Assembly (NCBI RefSeq): GCF_001425625.1
Contig: NZ_LMCP01000048.1
Coordinates: 213,582 to 277,581 of the forward strand
Source of the DNA: Mesorhizobium sp. Root102
GTDB lineage: Bacteria; Pseudomonadota; Alphaproteobacteria; Rhizobiales; Rhizobiaceae
DNA: 64,000 bases
Direction of reading: 5' to 3'
How positions within the stretch are numbered: position 1 is the stretch's first letter; the number at the start of each line of letters is the position of its first letter. The translations under genes and the position numbers were made by a program. Of this stretch, positions 60,463-64,000 are shown one piece after another. A model generated the notes under the pieces. It had not been told where the DNA came from. It saw nothing but the letters and a program-made list of their open reading frames with translations, and did no database searches.

Positions 60463-61188
60463 ATGAAACACAAGCTCATTCTCGTCAGCCATCATCTCTG
60501 CCCCTATGTGCAGCGCGCCGCGATTTCACTGGCCGAAAAAGGCGTGCCGTTCGAGCGCGTCGATATCGACCTCGCCAACAAGCCGGGCTGGTTCAAGGCG
60601 ATCTCGCCGCTCGGCAAGGTGCCGCTGCTGCGCGTGCAGCGAAATGGCGAGGAAACGGTGATCTTTGAATCGGCCGTCATCCTCGAATTCCTCGAAGAGA
60701 CGCAGGCCAACCCCCTCCACCCTGCCGACCCCTATGCCCGCGCCCGGCATCGCGCCTGGATCGAGTTCGGCTCGGCCACCCTCAACACCATCGGCCGGTT
60801 CTATTCAGCATCGACCGAAGCCGGATTCCTGGCCGAATCCAGCGCGCTGTCCGCCATGTTCGATCGTCTCGAAGCCGAGCTAGCGGACGAGACTGGCGGA
60901 CCCTGGTTTGCCGGCGAGCGCTTTTCACTCGTCGACGCCGTCTACGGTCCGGTCTTCCGCTATCTAGACGCCTTCGACCGGGTCGGCGATTTCGACATTC
61001 TGGATGGCAAACCGCTCGTCCAGGGCTGGCGCAAGGCGTTGAGTGAACGCCCGTCGATCAAGCACGCCGTGGCGCCGGACTACCCGCTGGGCCTGCATGC
61101 CTTCCTGCGAGCGAAGGGATCGTACCTTTCGGGCCTCATTGGACGAAGCGATCCGGCCACCGCGCTTCAGTCAGCCCGATCCGCTTGA
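60463..61188 (+). CDS. glutathione S-transferase family protein
   Basis: The 241-residue protein has an N-terminal thioredoxin fold with the active-site segment SHHLCPYVQRAAISLAEKGV (Cys about 13). ISPLGKVPLLRV with the cis-Pro and ESAVILEFLEET for glutathione binding follow, then a helical C-terminal domain (GERFSLVDAVYGPVFRYLDA). It probably detoxifies an electrophile that also releases MarR. ATG 60463 starts just after the third operator. Its 3' end overlaps the FAD monooxygenase gene by 53 bases, tail to tail. Confidence 0.9.
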   Translation: MKHKLILVSHHLCPYVQRAAISLAEKGVPFERVDIDLANKPGWFKAISPLGKVPLLRVQRNGEETVIFESAVILEFLEETQANPLHPADPYARARHRAWIEFGSATLNTIGRFYSASTEAGFLAESSALSAMFDRLEAELADETGGPWFAGERFSLVDAVYGPVFRYLDAFDRVGDFDILDGKPLVQGWRKALSERPSIKHAVAPDYPLGLHAFLRAKGSYLSGLIGRSDPATALQSARSA

Positions 61189-62401
61189 ACGGATCGAATA
61201 CGGTTCCCGCGACCATCGAGGCGAGGAACTGCGGCGCCGGCGGGATCTTCGCCACCGTCGCCACCAGCCTGTCGCGGATGAAGGGCAGCGCTACGGAATC
61301 CGACTGGTAAAACGGCGTGAATGCGAGCGACAGCGCCTGGAAGACGCGGACATGCCAGCGCCGCGCCTTCGCATAGGCTTCCAGTGCTGCCTCGACGTTT
61401 GGCGTCCGCGCCAGCGCATGGCTGAGGGCGGCGGCGTCGAGCAGCGCCATGTTTGCCCCTTGCCCGAGTTGCGGGCTGGTCGAGTGCGCCGCGTCGCCGA
61501 TAATGGCCAGCCGCCGCCCAACCGGCCGCTTCATCGTGTGGTGGCGATAGCGGGCCAGCGAGAGCTGGTCGAAACTGTCGATCTGGCTGGTGTACGCCTC
61601 GCTCTCGGGCCACAGCCGGACCACCCTCTCCTTCCAGGCGTCCAGACCCCGGGCGCGCACCTCATCGGCATCCGACGGCTTCAGGCTCCAGAAGAATGCC
61701 GCCATCTTTTCAGCGCCCGGCTCCGGTCGCCCGATCGGCAGCACGCCGATCATCACGCTCGCTCTGTCGTAGCGCTGCAGCAGCGCGTGCTCGTCAAAAC
61801 CTTCGCCGCGCCAGCCGAGCGAGGCCCAGAACGCACCATAGGTGAGTGGTTGTGGCTCGCCTGGAGCACTTGCGCTGCGTCGCAGTTTCGAGCGCGAACC
61901 GCTGGCGTCGACGACCAGGTCGAACGGCCCCGCCTTTCGTCCGTTGCCACAGATCAACGTCGCTCGTTCGCCGGTCTCCAGAGCCTCGATCTCAACGCCG
62001 GTCTCGATGGCGATCGCCTCGCGCTGCGCGGCGCGGAAAAGCACGCCGAACAAGGCCGCCCGGTGCACCGCCAGCCCGAAGCGGCCACCGCGTTGCGCAT
62101 CATAGCGGACGTCGAGCACGGTACGGCCGCTGTTGGCATCGGCGCCGTGCAGGCGATCAATGCGGCTGCCCAGCGCCAGTATGTCGTCGAGCAGGCCAAG
62201 ATCGGCCAGGACCGTCAGCCCGGTCGGCTGCAGGATCAATCCGGAACCGACCGGCTTCGGTTCGTCGAAGCGCTCGAAGACGGTGGCCCGATGCCCGGCG
62301 CGCTTGAGATAGAGCGCCATGGCCAGTCCCGCCGGCCCGGCGCCTGCAATTGCGATGTCGTAGGAAATGCCAATGCCCCCAAAGCCGTATGGCCGGGACA
62401 A
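61136..62401 (-). CDS. FAD-dependent monooxygenase (PHBH-type)
   Basis: The 421-residue flavoprotein begins with the Rossmann motif IAGAGPAGLAMALYLKRAGH and VFERFDEPKPVGSG. LVVDASGSRSKLR follows in the middle, and the second FAD motif IIGDAAHSTSPQLGQGANMA comes later. Such enzymes hydroxylate aromatic or related substrates; this one's substrate is unknown. The start is TTG 62401 because no ATG or GTG is available before the Rossmann fold, and its ribosome site is close and weak. It follows hxlR by 47 bases on the same strand. Confidence 0.88.
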   Translation of the reverse strand: MSRPYGFGGIGISYDIAIAGAGPAGLAMALYLKRAGHRATVFERFDEPKPVGSGLILQPTGLTVLADLGLLDDILALGSRIDRLHGADANSGRTVLDVRYDAQRGGRFGLAVHRAALFGVLFRAAQREAIAIETGVEIEALETGERATLICGNGRKAGPFDLVVDASGSRSKLRRSASAPGEPQPLTYGAFWASLGWRGEGFDEHALLQRYDRASVMIGVLPIGRPEPGAEKMAAFFWSLKPSDADEVRARGLDAWKERVVRLWPESEAYTSQIDSFDQLSLARYRHHTMKRPVGRRLAIIGDAAHSTSPQLGQGANMALLDAAALSHALARTPNVEAALEAYAKARRWHVRVFQALSLAFTPFYQSDSVALPFIRDRLVATVAKIPPAPQFLASMVAGTVFDPFKRIGLTEARWPDRFVQ

Positions 62402-62448
62402 TCCTTCAGCGGCCGGACGAAATCAAGCCGCCAACGGCCTTGTCCCGC

Positions 62449-62859
62449 TCACGCCTGGGTGGCATCAAAGCCGGCACGCGCGTTGCGCACGGCGTCATGA
62501 TTGAGCTCGGCCCACAGGATCAGCTGATGCAAGGCGCTGAACATCGAGTGTCCGAGATCGGTCAGGCTGTATTCGACGCTCGGCGGCTTGGTTGGGAACA
62601 CTTCGCGATGCACATAGCCGTCGCGCTGCAGATCGTAGAGCGTCTGCGTCAGCATGCGCTGTGAAATGTCGGGCACCAGCCGCCGCAACTCGCCGAAGCG
62701 GTACGGATGCTCGGCCAGCGCCATCATCAGCAGCGAACTCCATTTGCCGCTCACCCCCTGGATGACATCGCGGACCGGACAATCGGCAAAATTGCCGCCG
62801 CCGGAGATCGCGTTGTAGACCTCCATCTTCGATCTCAGATTGACGATCTTGCTGTCCAC
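62449..62859 (-). CDS. HxlR family transcriptional regulator
   Basis: The 136-residue regulator matches HxlR/DUF24. CPVRDVIQGVSGKWSSLLMM has the conserved N-terminal Cys (about 27), YRFGELRRLVPDISQRMLTQ is the recognition helix, and VEYSLTDLGHSMFSAL follows. In this family that Cys often senses quinones or oxidants. GTG 62859 is the likely start. It is divergent from a QorB-like quinone oxidoreductase gene with a palindrome between, and upstream of an FAD monooxygenase gene. A redox/quinone response is a reasonable inference. Confidence 0.9.
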   Translation of the reverse strand: MDSKIVNLRSKMEVYNAISGGGNFADCPVRDVIQGVSGKWSSLLMMALAEHPYRFGELRRLVPDISQRMLTQTLYDLQRDGYVHREVFPTKPPSVEYSLTDLGHSMFSALHQLILWAELNHDAVRNARAGFDATQA

Positions 62860-62929
62860 CGCTGGTTCCCTGCGCGTGCCTACCTCCCGAAAAACTGCCT
62901 TCTTTACGGCAACAGGTCAATTCCTATTT

Positions 62930-62960
62930 TAGTGCTGGTCTCTTTTTGAGACCGACACTA
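62930..62960. promoter_or_regulatory. inverted repeat in the hxlR-qorB intergenic region
   Basis: TAGTGCTGGTCTC (62930-62942) and GAGACCGACACTA (62948-62960) are inverted repeats with two central mismatches around five T. The site is 34 bases before the qorB-like ATG and 70 before hxlR, a plausible operator for the divergent pair. Confidence 0.55.
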
Positions 62961-62994
62961 GAACCGCGCTTCCGGCGCAACGTCAGGATCCTCC

Positions 62995-63888
62995 ATGACC
63001 GAAACCCTTCTCGTCACCGGCGCTTCCGGCCAACTCGGCCGCAGCGTCATCAACCACCTGCTGGACTCACTCGAGGTTCCGCCTCCGCGGATCATCGCCA
63101 CCACCCGCAATCCGGAAAACCTCGCCGACCTGGCGGCGCGCGGCGTCACCATCAGGGCCGCCGACTTCGACGACGCCGCATCACTGAAGGCTGCATTCAA
63201 AGGCGCCGACAAGGTGCTCATCATCTCGACCGGCGAGATCGACCTAGCTAACGGCAAGCGCCTGAGGCAGCATGAGAACGCGGTTGCTGCCGCGAAGAAG
63301 GCCGGCGTTTCGCACCTGCTCTACACCTCGATGCCGAATCCGGAACCGGTTTCGCCGGTACTGTTTGCCAATGATCACTACGGCACCGAGCAGGCGATCA
63401 AGGCCAGCGGCATCGCCTACACCATCTTCCGCAATGGCTGGTACCAGGAGAACATGTTCATGGCACTGCCGCAGGCCATCGCTTCGGGACTCTGGTACAC
63501 GTCCGCCGGCGACGGCCGCATCGCCCACGGCGCGCGCGACGACATGGCAGCAGCGATCGCCGCCGGCCTCGCTGCCGTTGCAAACGAAAGCAAGACCTAC
63601 ACGTTGACCGGCCCGCAGGCCTACACCACGGCCGAGATTGCCTCGCTGGTAAGCGAGGTCACCGGCAAGCCGCTCCACGTCGTGCCGGTTTCGGATGAAG
63701 CTTTGACCGAAGGTGTGAAGGCGGCTGGCGTTCCCGAGGACTTCGCCCGCATCATCGTGTCGTTTGACGCCAACACGCGCGCCGGCCGCATCGCCATGGT
63801 GACGGACGCGGTCGAGACGCTTTCCGGCCGCAAGTCGAAAACGCTGAAGCAGTTCCTTGAGGCGAACAAGGCCGCCCTAGCCGGTTGA
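62995..63888 (+). CDS. QorB/YtfG-like NAD(P)H:quinone oxidoreductase (NmrA-type)
   Basis: The 297-residue protein has an atypical short-chain dehydrogenase fold. TLLVTGASGQLGRSVINHLL is the NADPH loop, DKVLIISTGEI and RQHENAVAAAKKAGVSHLLY follow, and IAYTIFRNGWYQENMFMALP matches the E. coli QorB (YtfG) pattern well. It probably reduces quinones using NADPH in the cytoplasm. ATG 62995 starts it. It is divergent from hxlR, the usual partner of such genes, and followed by a hairpin at 63900-63927. Confidence 0.87.
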   Translation: MTETLLVTGASGQLGRSVINHLLDSLEVPPPRIIATTRNPENLADLAARGVTIRAADFDDAASLKAAFKGADKVLIISTGEIDLANGKRLRQHENAVAAAKKAGVSHLLYTSMPNPEPVSPVLFANDHYGTEQAIKASGIAYTIFRNGWYQENMFMALPQAIASGLWYTSAGDGRIAHGARDDMAAAIAAGLAAVANESKTYTLTGPQAYTTAEIASLVSEVTGKPLHVVPVSDEALTEGVKAAGVPEDFARIIVSFDANTRAGRIAMVTDAVETLSGRKSKTLKQFLEANKAALAG

Positions 63889-63899
63889 AGCGGAGTGAC

Positions 63900-63927
63900 A
63901 TGGACTGTGCCGTGAGGCACAGTCCAT
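63900..63927. terminator. stem-loop between the qorB-like gene and the next gene
   Basis: A perfect 12-bp stem (63900-63911 with 63916-63927, ATGGACTGTGCC/GGCACAGTCCAT) with loop GTGA lies between two converging genes. There is no clear T run on either side, so termination strength is uncertain. Confidence 0.55.
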
Positions 63928-63949
63928 TCGCCGATCCGCCAAGACATGC

Positions 63950-64000
63950 CTAGATCGCCACCTGCGTGCCGATCTCCACCACGCGTCCGGTCGGGATCTG
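63950..64000 (-). CDS. 3' end of an unidentified gene (partial)
   Basis: Only the last 16 codons and the TAG (63952-63950) of a minus-strand gene are visible, reading QIPTGRVVEIGTQVAI. The conserved-looking end and its position after a hairpin suggest a real gene converging on the qorB-like gene. Too little is present to name it. Confidence 0.5.
   Translation of the reverse strand, partial: QIPTGRVVEIGTQVAI

Overview
The window looks like chromosomal DNA of a Mesorhizobium-type alphaproteobacterium (order Rhizobiales/Hyphomicrobiales). This rests on high GC, the proS-DUF1467-mce-rnj-birA-nuoN..A gene order, an aerobic cobalamin cluster, a BA14K-type secreted protein, a GapR-family protein and palindromic intergenic repeats of rhizobial type. 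The genus is inferred from protein sequences I recognise, not from a search.

Region 1 (1-6.6 kb) is the end of an integrated phage-like element. A chain of small genes, most joined by one- to four-base ATGA overlaps, encodes a beta sliding clamp homologue, a GapR-like nucleoid protein, SSB, an HNH nuclease, a phage protein with 19 tandem 9-residue repeats, and several unknowns. It ends in a tyrosine recombinase that lies against tRNA-Leu(GAG), the likely attachment site. The rest of the element lies to the left of the window.

Region 2 (6.6-32.6 kb) is core genome. It holds lipB, a membrane protease with a fused SRPBCC-like domain, and then a long minus-strand series. In transcription order this is nuoA-N (all 14 complex I subunits plus two extra genes), birA, rnj, mce, DUF1467, proS, lolC and lolD. 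Complex I carries two accessory features. A helix-hairpin-helix-like domain is found both as a C-terminal extension of NuoE and in a separate protein between nuoG and nuoF. A small membrane protein is encoded between nuoH and nuoI.

Region 3 (32.9-50.1 kb) begins with a YcaQ-type DNA glycosylase gene. A cobalamin riboswitch then precedes DUF1636, cobW, cobN, cobG, cobH, cobI, cobJ, (cobK reversed), cobL, cobE, cobM, cobA, cobB, cobS and cobT. This is the aerobic corrin ring pathway with cobalt chelation and lower-ligand steps; cobF and the CobS/CobT chelatase partners are not in the window. Two unrelated palindromic repeat elements with perfect terminal inverted repeats lie in frame inside cobN and cobG.

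Region 4 (50.1-64 kb) holds a tRNA-Lys(CTT), a phzF-like gene, a MacAB-type efflux operon, a Nudix hydrolase, an endonuclease/phosphatase-family gene, a BA14K protein, and tetR followed by ilvC. Two small regulator/target modules follow: marR against a glutathione S-transferase gene with three palindromic operators between them, and hxlR (with an FAD monooxygenase gene downstream) against a qorB-like quinone oxidoreductase gene. The right edge cuts a minus-strand gene.
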